Assembly (NCBI RefSeq): GCF_009696005.1
Contig: NZ_VUMV01000004.1
Coordinates: 1-64,000 of the forward strand
Source: Bilifractor porci
GTDB taxonomy: Bacteria; Bacillota; Clostridia; Lachnospirales; Lachnospiraceae
Direction: 5' to 3'
Length of the DNA: 64,000 nt
The first letter of the stretch is position 1, and every line of letters begins with the position of its first letter. Below, one piece after another: positions 18,659 to 26,018 of this stretch. Below the pieces are notes generated by a model. It worked only from the letters and a program-made list of their open reading frames with translations, was not told the origin of the DNA and did no database searches. A program made the position numbers and the translations under genes.

Positions 18659-19692
18659 CTCTTTAACAGACGATTGACCTCAGATTGCACGGCGTTGTAG
18701 TCATAGCCGGCCGCCTGAATACGTCTGCGGCGTTCTGATCCGTTGCCCCACTTGCCGGCGATGACCTCGCGGGCGATCTCTGTGACGGACTTGCTCGGTG
18801 CTTTGGATCCGCCTGAGAGCAATGCGTTTACGCGGCTCTGGACGGCGTTGTAGTCATAGCCGGCCGCGGCGAGACGATTGCGACGGTCGACACCGGAGCC
18901 CCACTTGCCCGCGATGACTTCACGGGCGACCTCGTCGACGGACTTCTTTTTCACGCTTGCGGAAAGTTTAGAGTCAACGCAAGCTTGGACGGCGTTGTAG
19001 TCATAGCCGGCCGCCTGGAGGCGGTTTTTGCGGTCCGTTCCGTTGCCCCACTTGCCCGCAATGACCTCGGCCGCGATCTCATCGACGGATTTCTTGACCG
19101 CTGCCGCTGTCGTAGTAGCAAACACGCTTCGGTCGATGATCTCGGAGGCGTCCATGTTCTGATTCATCCATTTCGACGTGAACTGCCAGAGCTGATAATT
19201 CGCACCGTCTGACAGTGTCGGCTTTTTCTGAGGCTGCCCGTTATTTGTTCCGTACTTTGCGATCCATCGGTAGTCCGCCGCCGTTCCGTGCATGTACTGA
19301 TTATAGTAATACTCCCCGGTATACAGTCCGCAGCGGAAACCGGCGGCCTTAATTTCATGCTCAAAGGCATAGTAATTGGCACGCGCCGCCGTTCCGTACT
19401 TTGCCTCCTCGAGATCGTAGAAGATCGGGAGCTCAGGGTTGTGTCCGCTGATTAGGCGGAGAACGTGCTCAGCTTCGGAACGTGCTGCCGCTTCGGTCGC
19501 CGCGTAGGAATAGAGATATACACCGTAAGGGATCCCGAGGCGTTCACATTCAGAAACATTGCGGGCCCAGTACTTATCGTCCTGGGCTGTTATGTTCGAG
19601 CCATATCCGCACCGGATGATTGCGCCCTCGATCTGTGTTTTCAGACTTTCCCAGTTCAGCACCCCGTTGTGTTCAGATACGTCAATAATCAT
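18655..19692 (-). CDS. endolysin: GH25 muramidase with three CW_7 wall-binding repeats
   Basis: The 345-aa product cleaves the glycan strands of peptidoglycan at the end of the lytic cycle. Residues 1-190 are a GH25 domain: MIIDVSEHNGVLNW (catalytic Asp region), GAIIRCGYGS, PIFYDLEE (catalytic Asp/Glu) and YQLWQFTS. Residues 195-345 contain three copies of a repeat of about 45 residues, each with VIAGKWGNG and AAGYDYNAVQ. This is the CW_7 motif of Cpl-7 lysin. Like Cpl-7, it has three repeats. No signal peptide is present, so export depends on the holin next to it. Confidence 0.95.
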   Translation of the reverse strand: MIIDVSEHNGVLNWESLKTQIEGAIIRCGYGSNITAQDDKYWARNVSECERLGIPYGVYLYSYAATEAAARSEAEHVLRLISGHNPELPIFYDLEEAKYGTAARANYYAFEHEIKAAGFRCGLYTGEYYYNQYMHGTAADYRWIAKYGTNNGQPQKKPTLSDGANYQLWQFTSKWMNQNMDASEIIDRSVFATTTAAAVKKSVDEIAAEVIAGKWGNGTDRKNRLQAAGYDYNAVQACVDSKLSASVKKKSVDEVAREVIAGKWGSGVDRRNRLAAAGYDYNAVQSRVNALLSGGSKAPSKSVTEIAREVIAGKWGNGSERRRRIQAAGYDYNAVQSEVNRLLKR

Positions 19693-19693
19693 A

Positions 19694-19900
19694 TTATTCG
19701 CCTCCCTTGTTGTAGTTCTTGGTCGAAATTCCGAGCAGAGCGCCCAGGAACACGTCGACCGCTGAGATCGTTCCGGTGATCTCGGTGCCGTGCGGGAGAC
19801 CCCAGATCCCGGCGAGAGCGGCGTAAAGTGTAGCCGCTGCCGGCAGCGCGATCTGAGCGATCCATTTCAGTTTGTCATAGGTTTCATTTTTCATGGTCAT
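19694..19900 (-). CDS. phage holin (r1t/LL-H-like small holin)
   Basis: The 68-aa product has two predicted membrane segments: WIAQIALPAAATLYAALAGIW and ISAVDVFLGALLGIS. The segment LPAAATLYAALAGIWGLPHGTEI resembles the small holins of Gram-positive phages such as r1t. Holins make the membrane lesion that lets the lysin reach the wall. The gene lies directly upstream of the lysin with one base between them, and its start overlaps the previous gene by 4 bases. Confidence 0.82.
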   Translation of the reverse strand: MTMKNETYDKLKWIAQIALPAAATLYAALAGIWGLPHGTEITGTISAVDVFLGALLGISTKNYNKGGE

Positions 19901-20280
19901 AGCTCATACTCCTTTCGCTTGATCTCAATGTCGCGCCGATCCGCCTCGTCGTCGGCGATGATCGGCAGCTTTTCGCAAGCCTCATAGCCGGCCTTCCCGT
20001 CTCCATTTCCGCCCATTGCACGGTATGGAGCATATAAGCCGGCGAGGTTTGCCATCTCTGTTTGTGTGATCCCTCCGCGGCGGATGAACTTGCGCGTGAG
20101 GTATGCGATCTTATCGTGTCCGAGAGCGAGGATCATCTTGCTTGTTTCGCTTTGCTCCTCGTCCTCTTTTTCCTTTGCCTTGTCGTGTCGAGTTACGAAA
20201 AACTGAACGAGCGAGACAAAGCCGCCCGAGCCCAGTGCCGAGACGATCGCGATCGTGATATTTTGCCAAAATGGAGTCAT
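19897..20280 (-). CDS. phage membrane-anchored protein of unknown function (holin-proximal)
   Basis: The 127-aa product has one N-terminal membrane helix (about residues 6-30, ITIAIVSALGSGGFVSLVQFF), a charged coiled-coil-like segment (HDKAKEKEDEEQSETSKM), and a soluble C-terminal part (GHDKIAYLTRKFIRRGGITQTEMANLAGLYAPYRAMGGNGDG). Proteins of this design are common beside holins in Firmicute phages. No catalytic motif is seen. A role in lysis timing is possible but only from position. Confidence 0.75.
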   Translation of the reverse strand: MTPFWQNITIAIVSALGSGGFVSLVQFFVTRHDKAKEKEDEEQSETSKMILALGHDKIAYLTRKFIRRGGITQTEMANLAGLYAPYRAMGGNGDGKAGYEACEKLPIIADDEADRRDIEIKRKEYEL

Positions 20281-20459
20281 GTTTCTCCCTCCTCCGTGTG
20301 AAACGCCGCCGCGTATTCTTCCTCGGCCTGAGTGAGCTCCCGAAACATAGCGACCTCATTAAGCAGCCGCGCAATGATCCGCGACTGCTTTGTGATCGTT
20401 TCTTGCTGTATCATCGCGAGCTCGGTGAGGTTAATCCTTGTCGGTGTTTGCATTGACAT
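20277..20459 (-). CDS. small phage protein, unknown
   Basis: The 60-aa product is polar, predicted helical (TELAMIQQETITKQSRIIARLLNEVAMFRELTQAEEEYAAAF) and has no recognised domain. It overlaps both neighbours by a few bases, as translated phage genes usually do. The role is unknown. Confidence 0.6.
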   Translation of the reverse strand: MSMQTPTRINLTELAMIQQETITKQSRIIARLLNEVAMFRELTQAEEEYAAAFHTEEGET

Positions 20460-20580
20460 ATTCTTTGACGGCCTCCTGGAGATTGCTGAGCTTAGGGACG
20501 TCCTCCAGAGTGCACGTCCCGGCGATGACTCGACGGCCCCAGATACGAACGAGGCCGCTATTCTGTGTGAATGTAATCAT
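20431..20580 (-). CDS. XkdX-like small phage protein
   Basis: The 49-aa gene is preceded by GGGAGGTAGCATAAC. The product contains WGRRVIAGTCTLEDVPKL and then a short helix ending in VKEYVN. This pattern resembles the small XkdX-type proteins found between tail fibre and lysis genes in Firmicute phages. Its function is unknown. It overlaps the next gene by 29 bases. Confidence 0.65.
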   Translation of the reverse strand: MITFTQNSGLVRIWGRRVIAGTCTLEDVPKLSNLQEAVKEYVNANTDKD

Positions 20581-20601
20581 GTTATGCTACCTCCCTTCCT
20601 T

Positions 20602-20937
20602 TTACTGTGAGATCGACGCGATGAGCTCGGTGAGCTCGGCGATCGCGTTGTTTGCGTCGGTGAGCTGAGACTTGAGCGCGGCGGCCTGGATCTCCGCGTC
20701 GGTCAGATCGCGGAGGCAGAGCCACCACTTGCCGCCGTCCTGAGTAATCTGAACGAGGGTCATCTGTCCGTGCTCTTCGATGGATCCGTCGGATCCTTTG
20801 AGCGTCACCTTGGAGAGCTTGCCCTCGATGTCGGCCGCCTTGAGCTCGGTTTTGCTTATAAAGCTGTTCCCGTTGAGCTCGAGGCTCTTAATCTGTGTGT
20901 CATCATCCAAAACAATCGTGAATGTCCTTTTCGCCAT
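20602..20937 (-). CDS. phage protein of unknown function next to the DGR
   Basis: The 111-aa product begins with a beta-rich region (RTFTIVLDDDTQIKSLELNGNSF) and ends in a predicted coiled coil (DAEIQAAALKSQLTDANNAIAELTELIASISQ). Such proteins accompany tail fibres in many gut Firmicute phages. It overlaps the 3' end of the reverse transcriptase gene by 82 bases in another frame and so is probably translated from the same message. Confidence 0.7.
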   Translation of the reverse strand: MAKRTFTIVLDDDTQIKSLELNGNSFISKTELKAADIEGKLSKVTLKGSDGSIEEHGQMTLVQITQDGGKWWLCLRDLTDAEIQAAALKSQLTDANNAIAELTELIASISQ

Positions 20938-22106
20938 GTTGGCCTCCTTCCGAACAATTCATAAAACAGGCTCGCGAGCTGATAGATCTGCCCGTGGGTC
21001 ATATACTTATAGTGCCCACCGAGCCACGACTTGAAGGCGTTTTCTATCGCGGGGTACTCAAGACGACCCGCCTCGAGGAGTCTCTTATATGCCTTGAGTT
21101 TTCTCCGCTCCCGGGTGATCGCTTTCGGATTGATCCGGCGCTCGATCCTCCCGGTCTCGGTCAGTCGGTACGACACCTGGAGGTGTCGGAACGGTTTGCT
21201 GATTTTTGTGATCCTTGTCTTTTTCACGTTTACGATGAGCCCTTGCCGGGCGGCGGTGTCTGAGAGACCCGCACGCAGCTCCTCCAGGTCGTCCCGGTCC
21301 TCGTTGATCGCGTAGGAGTCGTCGGTGTACCGGGCGTAGAGCTTTTCGCCCTGGACGATCTTCGCGTAGTTGTCCCAAGGGATCGGGAACGAGATCCCGA
21401 CGTTCTGAGACGGTTGCGCTCCGATGTCGACGCCCTTTGGTAGATAGCGCCGGCCGGTGAGCTCGGCGCCGGGCACGTTCGCATTGATGAGCGGGTCGAC
21501 CTTATCGGTCATGAACCTCCGGATCTCGTCCTCGGTGAACCGGGAGACGTCGACCTCGTAGGTCTTGAATATTTTCCGCAAGAGCCGGATCGTGTAGGCC
21601 ACGGTCTCCGGATCGACATCGGCCTTAATGAGCAGCGTGCCTGTGTCAGCGAGGCACACCGAATGCCGGATGTTCGCGTAATAGCCCGAGAAATCAAAGA
21701 GCTCGATCCACCCGCCGTTCGTTCCGTGCGTCGCATAATAGCGGCGGAGATGCTCGACGAGGCGTCGGCGTTCAAAGTCGACGCCCTTGCCCTTTTGGCT
21801 TGCCGAGTTGTCAAAGATGAGAAACTTAGCAGCCGCGGGCGTTAGGACGTCATCGCATAAAACGTGGTAGAGACTTTTGTCCCTCATTACGTTGCTCGAT
21901 ATGTACCGGGCATGGCCTCGTTCACTGATGAGGAACTTGTGCCCGGTTTGTGGCTCGTAGGTTCCTTTCTCAAGGTCGTCCGCGAGTCGTGCTGTTTCCA
22001 GTAATTGATTGCAGCGGTAGCGCTGAGTCGTCTGCTTGAACTTGCTCCCGCGCATCGCCTTTGTGCCGCCCTCATAGAGGGCATTCATGTCAAAAAATAC
22101 AATCAT
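20856..22106 (-). CDS. DGR reverse transcriptase
   Basis: The product (416 aa from 22106) is a reverse transcriptase of the DGR class. It has the RT palm motifs: GWIELFDFSGYYANIRH (motif A, Asp), GVDIGAQPSQNVG near residue 230 (DGR-type IGxxxSQ), and the active-site box LYARYTDDSYAI near residue 260 (YxDD), followed by VNVKKTRI. The thumb region is basic. The frame stays open upstream to 22355 through the TR; I begin it at MIVFFDMNALYEGG because conserved sequence starts there, but no strong ribosome site is seen. The enzyme should copy TR RNA with adenine-specific errors to diversify two VRs. Confidence 0.93.
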   Translation of the reverse strand: MIVFFDMNALYEGGTKAMRGSKFKQTTQRYRCNQLLETARLADDLEKGTYEPQTGHKFLISERGHARYISSNVMRDKSLYHVLCDDVLTPAAAKFLIFDNSASQKGKGVDFERRRLVEHLRRYYATHGTNGGWIELFDFSGYYANIRHSVCLADTGTLLIKADVDPETVAYTIRLLRKIFKTYEVDVSRFTEDEIRRFMTDKVDPLINANVPGAELTGRRYLPKGVDIGAQPSQNVGISFPIPWDNYAKIVQGEKLYARYTDDSYAINEDRDDLEELRAGLSDTAARQGLIVNVKKTRITKISKPFRHLQVSYRLTETGRIERRINPKAITRERRKLKAYKRLLEAGRLEYPAIENAFKSWLGGHYKYMTHGQIYQLASLFYELFGRRPTWRKGHSRLFWMMTHRLRASSSTGTAL

Positions 22107-22345
22107 AAAACCATGCTGAGAGCCGCGGCGGTCGTAACCGGCGGCGTCATGATTGAGGTTTATCGTCTGGAGATCTCCAGGCGAACGGATGCTCTTTCCT
22201 TTCCCATTTCCCCGCGTGGAAACTTGCCCAGGTGCGGGGCTGTGAAATCCGGCCGGACCCCGATGACGTTCGAGGCGTTCCAGTTGTTCGCATTGCCGTT
22301 GTTGTTGACATTGCAGAAATTCGTCGAGGACTGCACGTACAAAGA
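22107..22345 (-). ncRNA. DGR RNA: template repeat plus 3' spacer
   Basis: Between the Avd-position gene and the RT lies the TR followed by a spacer of about 137 bases. In the Bordetella phage BPP-1 system a spacer of similar length folds, binds Avd-RT and primes cDNA synthesis. Here the spacer holds a CCCCGC/GCGGGG stem (22210-22239) and a 14-bp palindrome CTGGAGATCTCCAG (22167-22180) extended by flanking pairs. Exact RNA ends are not visible. Confidence 0.7.
22244..22338 (-). repeat. TR: DGR template repeat (TR)
   Basis: This 95-base repeat matches VR1 (22929-23023) and, over 86 bases, VR2 (47013-47098). Read in the VR frame it contains ten Asn codons (AAC or AAT), the usual DGR design that allows many residues but no stop codons when the first two bases mutate. 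18 of its 25 adenines differ in VR1, and 13 of 23 in VR2. None of its other bases differ. It ends at the GC-rich GGGGTCCGGCCGG segment equivalent to the initiation of mutagenic homing. Confidence 0.97.
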
Positions 22346-22358
22346 GCACCCGCATTAG

Positions 22359-22883
22359 TTACGCTTTTAAGTGCGGGAGGAACCGGTTGTCCGACTGCCG
22401 GATCTTTTTAATCATTTTGTCGAGGTCGTCGATCTCGAGGACGATGCTCTTGTACCGATTTTTGTCGGCCGGGAGCTGCTCCGCGATGAACTGGAGCTCG
22501 CCTTGGAGTCGATCGCAAGCCTTGAGTGCTTCGTTCCATTCCTGACGGCGGTCGTCGTATTCAAATTTCCAAACCGGCCAGATCTTATTCGCGCCGCGGA
22601 TATGTGCTTCAATGTCGCCGGCGAGATCGTCGACGCGGTTCCGATGCCGTTCAATAAACCACGGAATGAACCCGGCGTACATTTCCCGGATCTTTGACGC
22701 GAGGATATCCTTCTCCTCGCCCTGGAGCCCTTTCGTCGCTTTCTTCACGGCCGCGTCGATATGCTTTTCACTGAGCCCGAAACTTATGAGGAGCTCCCGG
22801 CTCAGTTCTCCGCGGATCGTGATCGCCTTGTCGAGGGCCTCGAGCTTAGACCAGGCGCGTTTGCTTTTTGGTATGTCTGACAT
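22359..22883 (-). CDS. probable DGR accessory protein (Avd position)
   Basis: The 174-aa product is charged, predicted all-helical, and lies between VR1 and the TR. That is exactly where avd lies in the mtd-avd-TR-brt arrangement of BPP-1. Avd is a four-helix bundle that binds the RT and template RNA. Long amphipathic helices are visible (SKLEALDKAITIRGEL, WFIERHRNRVDDLAGDIEAH, EWNEALKACDRLQGELQFIAEQL). At 174 aa it is longer than BPP-1 Avd, and I cannot confirm homology from sequence alone. The start is preceded by GGAGGAATT, which lies inside the shared 3' block of VR1. Confidence 0.72.
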   Translation of the reverse strand: MSDIPKSKRAWSKLEALDKAITIRGELSRELLISFGLSEKHIDAAVKKATKGLQGEEKDILASKIREMYAGFIPWFIERHRNRVDDLAGDIEAHIRGANKIWPVWKFEYDDRRQEWNEALKACDRLQGELQFIAEQLPADKNRYKSIVLEIDDLDKMIKKIRQSDNRFLPHLKA

Positions 22884-22895
22884 AATTCCTCCACG

Positions 22896-22914
22896 GGGCG
22901 GGACAAGCCCGCCC
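22896..22914 (-). other. DGR target hairpin downstream of VR1
   Basis: GGGCGGG and CCCGCCC form a 7-bp stem around a 5-base loop, two bases after the stop codon of the VR1 gene. BPP-1 needs such a hairpin/cruciform just past the VR for efficient retargeting. The same element follows VR2 with one loop change. Confidence 0.88.
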
Positions 22915-22916
22915 GA

Positions 22917-23879
22917 TTATGCGATTAGGAAAGCCGGCCGGACCCCGAGGACGCCCGAGGCGGCCCAGGTGTCCGCACCGCCGAAGTTGTGGACAAAGCA
23001 GAAATGCGCCGAGGACCGCACGTCCCTCAGCCACCAGTTTTCGCGGTTTACAATGAGATCCGGGCGCGCCTGGAAAAGCGCGATCTGAGACTTGTCGCAT
23101 CCGACGTCGTAGCCATTGCCGGCCCATGCGACATGGCCGTAGACCATGGCCTGATTCATGAGGTCGATCTGTCTGTCGTACCAGGACCACCCGGAGCTTG
23201 CTCCGTTGCTGACCGCGTTCGCGAGCAGATTGCGGTAGGTGAGGACGTGGGACTCGCCGAAATCGGCCTTTACTGTTGAGAGGGCCTGAGTCAGTCCGTC
23301 CGAGACCATGTTCGAGCCGTAGTAGGCCCCGGTCGTTACGTTTGTCGAGTTCATGACGTGGTTATAAAAAGACTTGTCCGGGAAAACGAGCATGTGGTGT
23401 TTCGTGAGCTCAGTGTCTCCGCAATGGAGACGATAGTCCGCGTGTCCGGCCCAGTATTTGTGGCCGTTGATCGTCCAGTAGCCGCCGGGGCGGACCTTGT
23501 CAAAAGTGCCGGCGACGATGTCGGCACTCTGCTCGTTGGTGAACGATGCCCCGAGGTTGTACTCATAGATGAAAGAGTTCGCGCGGGATGCTCCGGTCGC
23601 ACTGAGCATTTTCGTCAAGGTCTGGAGTGCGGTGATCGCCGAGGCATTGTCCCCGGTCACGCCCAGGACTTCATTGATCGCGGCGATGAGCCCGGTCTTG
23701 TCGGTCGTTTTGAGCCCGGAGAGGTCGCCTGTCACGAACTTACTGAGGGCGCTTGCTTTGATCGACTTGACCCCGTTGTCGTTATGGACGAGCAAAGTCT
23801 CAGAGCCGTCGGTCAGCGCGTCGAGCGTCGGCTCGTCGGTAAACTTCCGGCCGTTTGACACGTCAATAGTGATTGCCAT
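22917..23879 (-). CDS. DGR target 1: tail-fibre-like protein with C-type-lectin-like variable domain (DUF6273-like)
   Basis: The 320-aa protein is most likely the receptor-binding tip or fibre. Residues 1-120 are a phage-type N-terminal region (ITIDVSNGRKFTDEPTL, then a helical stalk). Residues about 120-320 resemble the DUF6273/C-type-lectin fold used by DGR targets. The VR encodes roughly the last 36 residues and ends GVLGVRPAFLIA. Variable positions match the Asn codons of the TR: H, F, H, N, F, G, D, T, A and G. The gene has AGGAGG upstream and is downstream of another fibre gene in the tail operon. DUF6273 assignment is from recalled motifs. Confidence 0.9.
   Translation of the reverse strand: MAITIDVSNGRKFTDEPTLDALTDGSETLLVHNDNGVKSIKASALSKFVTGDLSGLKTTDKTGLIAAINEVLGVTGDNASAITALQTLTKMLSATGASRANSFIYEYNLGASFTNEQSADIVAGTFDKVRPGGYWTINGHKYWAGHADYRLHCGDTELTKHHMLVFPDKSFYNHVMNSTNVTTGAYYGSNMVSDGLTQALSTVKADFGESHVLTYRNLLANAVSNGASSGWSWYDRQIDLMNQAMVYGHVAWAGNGYDVGCDKSQIALFQARPDLIVNRENWWLRDVRSSAHFCFVHNFGGADTWAASGVLGVRPAFLIA
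22929..23023 (-). repeat. VR1: DGR variable repeat 1 (VR1)
   Basis: The 95-base repeat differs from the TR at 18 positions, every one an adenine in the template strand sense. The other 70 template bases are identical. This pattern is diagnostic of adenine mutagenesis and shows that the system has acted on this locus. Confidence 0.97.
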
Positions 23880-23953
23880 AATTTGCCTCCTTTTTTGGCT
23901 TGTACTTAATCAAACGACCGCCCGGGAGAATCCGAGGCGGTCGATGTTACCGT

Positions 23954-24853
23954 TTAGGCGTATTTATATTTCCAGTCCCTCAGGATCGCGAACCCGTCGT
24001 CGTCCAGGATCGGGCAGTTGTCGTCGTCGAGGAGCGGAGCGAAAAAGTCGTTCTGGATCGTCATGTGCTCCAGAACGTCGAGCCTCTCGTCATGCTCGAC
24101 GACCTCAGCGGTCAGCGTCGCGGCGGTGCTGTCGCTGATCGCGGCCTCGCACTTGCTGAGCCATTCGGAGAACGCTTGCCACTGAGCTGTCTGCCAGGTG
24201 TCCTGCTCTGACTGTTCGGACGCTTTCCAGTCATCGAGGGCGGCTTTCCATGCGGCCTCATAGGCCTCGATGCTTGTCGTGTAATTGCCGTAGCTCTCGG
24301 TGATCTTCGCGGTGTACTGCTCGAAAAAGCTGTCGAACTGAGCAGTCAGTGTACTCGCGTCGATCTGAGTAATGACACCGGCGCAGATCCCGCAGAGGCT
24401 CGAGTTGTATCGGTCGTCGGTGATCTGTGCCTGAGTGACGGTCGTGAGGCCCTTAGTGACGGAGACGTCCGCGAGAGCGATCTCCCAGACGTCGGCGCCC
24501 TGAGTAAGCGCCGGCGCTGTTGGAGACTTTGACGGCGATCCGGTGAGGACCGCGAGCTCCATGAGTCGCTGAGTCAAGTCCCACCTCAGAACGACGCGGT
24601 CGATTCTGTCGAGTGAGCCGTCGGCGTTGCTGATCGTGAGATTGTAGAGCTCCTGATTGCGGAATGCGTAGCCATTGATGAAACCGTAGCCGGGCCGGAC
24701 GCCGATCGTCATACCGTCGCCGGCGACGACTTGCAGACCGTCCGACGGGGCGGGGAATACGCCGTTCGAGATGAACGTCGAGAAATACCAGGCCCAGTCC
24801 TCGGCCTTATAAACGCGGTCATGGTCCACGCTGTTAAAAGGCATGTAGTTCAT
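23954..24853 (-). CDS. phage tail/baseplate upper structural protein
   Basis: The 299-aa product starts with a beta-rich domain (YMPFNSVDHDRVYKAEDWAWYFSTFISNGVFP, GMTIGVRPGYGFINGYAFRN). This is characteristic of Firmicute phage proteins that join the fibre to the tail tip, including BppU-type N-terminal regions. The middle (residues about 160-245) is a Trp- and Ala-rich helix, and the C-terminus is acidic (LLDDDNCPILDDDGFAILRDWKYK). It lies between the Gp37-like tail protein and the DGR target and may carry the latter. Confidence 0.72.
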   Translation of the reverse strand: MNYMPFNSVDHDRVYKAEDWAWYFSTFISNGVFPAPSDGLQVVAGDGMTIGVRPGYGFINGYAFRNQELYNLTISNADGSLDRIDRVVLRWDLTQRLMELAVLTGSPSKSPTAPALTQGADVWEIALADVSVTKGLTTVTQAQITDDRYNSSLCGICAGVITQIDASTLTAQFDSFFEQYTAKITESYGNYTTSIEAYEAAWKAALDDWKASEQSEQDTWQTAQWQAFSEWLSKCEAAISDSTAATLTAEVVEHDERLDVLEHMTIQNDFFAPLLDDDNCPILDDDGFAILRDWKYKYA

Positions 24854-24856
24854 GAT

Positions 24857-26014
24857 TTACCTCCTCTTTTTAATCGCCTCGAGAAGCGTCGGAGTCGATT
24901 CGCCGAACGTGGCCTCGAGCGTTGTCTTGCCTTTTTCCCAGGTCTGAGAAACCTCTGTAATCCTTGAGTTGATCTTGATGCCCCACCTCTTTTCGATGCA
25001 CGTCACGCGGTCGCCGAGGTCAAAATCGTCCTTGTAGGCAAGATTCGAGTCGGCGCGGATCGTACTCTTGAACGTGTAGGTCTCGATCATGGTCGCAAGC
25101 TCTGTCGCACCGCGGTTCTCGAGCATGGTCTTGTAGGTCGCGTCCGGGATGTCGGTGCTCGTGCCGCTGTCACCCTCGACACTCCGCGACATATCCGTCG
25201 CGTCGACGAGGACCTCGCACCGGTCAAGACCTGAAGCACCGGCTCCGTCGAAGGTCGCGATCATCTGGACGTTGTTGCTGTCTGAGGACCCGCGGACGTA
25301 GGCGAAATTTTTATAGTTTTCGACACTGTTCTCGTACTCCTGTTCCGTGACATTATCGAAATCACGCGAAAAAATGCACGGCGGATTGCCGTCGGTGTTT
25401 CCGTCGGTGAGGTTTCGGCCCTCATAGAGATAAAATCCGAACTGTTTCGTCCGCTCGTTTACGAGAATGTCATAGCCGAGCTTTCCGTCTTGGCATTGTG
25501 CCTTGACCTCGTCGCCGAGGTCCTTGAGATACTCCGGAGAGTAGTCGATGCTCACCCCGCCGAAATCGCTCTGCGTGATCGTGATGAACTGAGGAAACTG
25601 CCGCGCGGTGTCCGCTTTGCTGCCGATGTTCCGGGTGACGAGCTCGTTGACAATTGCCTGTTTTGTGCCGGTCGTTGAGAATGTCGGGGCGATGACTCGC
25701 TGACTGAGCCACTTGCTCAGACCGTAGCCGGTCGCCTCGATCTGCTCCTGACCGGTCTCGTCTTTCGTGTAGTGCACGTACTTAATGACCGCGCCGCGCC
25801 TCCAGATCGCGCCGTCGGCGTCCGTGTAGTCGGTGTACTTGTCGTGCTTTACGACGACGCGATCCCGGACGAGGAGCTCCCTGTTATTGTCAGTGATCGG
25901 CGCGAGGATCTTGAACTCGCCGACGTCGAAATAGCGGACGGTCCAGATGACGCTCGCCGCCTCGTCGATGACGCCGAGGGCGTTGAGCTGTTTGTCAAAA
26001 ATTCTCAGATCCAT
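24857..26014 (-). CDS. siphovirus ReqiPepy6 Gp37-like tail protein
   Basis: The 385-aa product matches the Gp37-like family of siphovirus tail-tip proteins: LRIFDKQLNALGVIDEAASVIWTVRYFDVGEFKILAP at the N-terminus, RRGAVIKYVHYTKDETGQEQIEATGYGLSKWL, and the C-terminal LGDRVTCIEKRWGIKINSRITEVSQTWEKGKTTLEATFGE. Such proteins take the place of the tail-associated lysin/Tal hub downstream of Dit. Here it is directly after the Dit gene with 4 bases between them. No peptidase motif is seen. Confidence 0.82.
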   Translation of the reverse strand: MDLRIFDKQLNALGVIDEAASVIWTVRYFDVGEFKILAPITDNNRELLVRDRVVVKHDKYTDYTDADGAIWRRGAVIKYVHYTKDETGQEQIEATGYGLSKWLSQRVIAPTFSTTGTKQAIVNELVTRNIGSKADTARQFPQFITITQSDFGGVSIDYSPEYLKDLGDEVKAQCQDGKLGYDILVNERTKQFGFYLYEGRNLTDGNTDGNPPCIFSRDFDNVTEQEYENSVENYKNFAYVRGSSDSNNVQMIATFDGAGASGLDRCEVLVDATDMSRSVEGDSGTSTDIPDATYKTMLENRGATELATMIETYTFKSTIRADSNLAYKDDFDLGDRVTCIEKRWGIKINSRITEVSQTWEKGKTTLEATFGESTPTLLEAIKKRR

Positions 26015-26018
26015 TGGC

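Noticed and set aside
22160-22342. 60-codon frame beginning MYVQSSTNFCNVNNN
   Set aside because: It is the template repeat read in the VR frame. The Asn-rich composition is the AAC/AAT design of the TR, not a protein gene.
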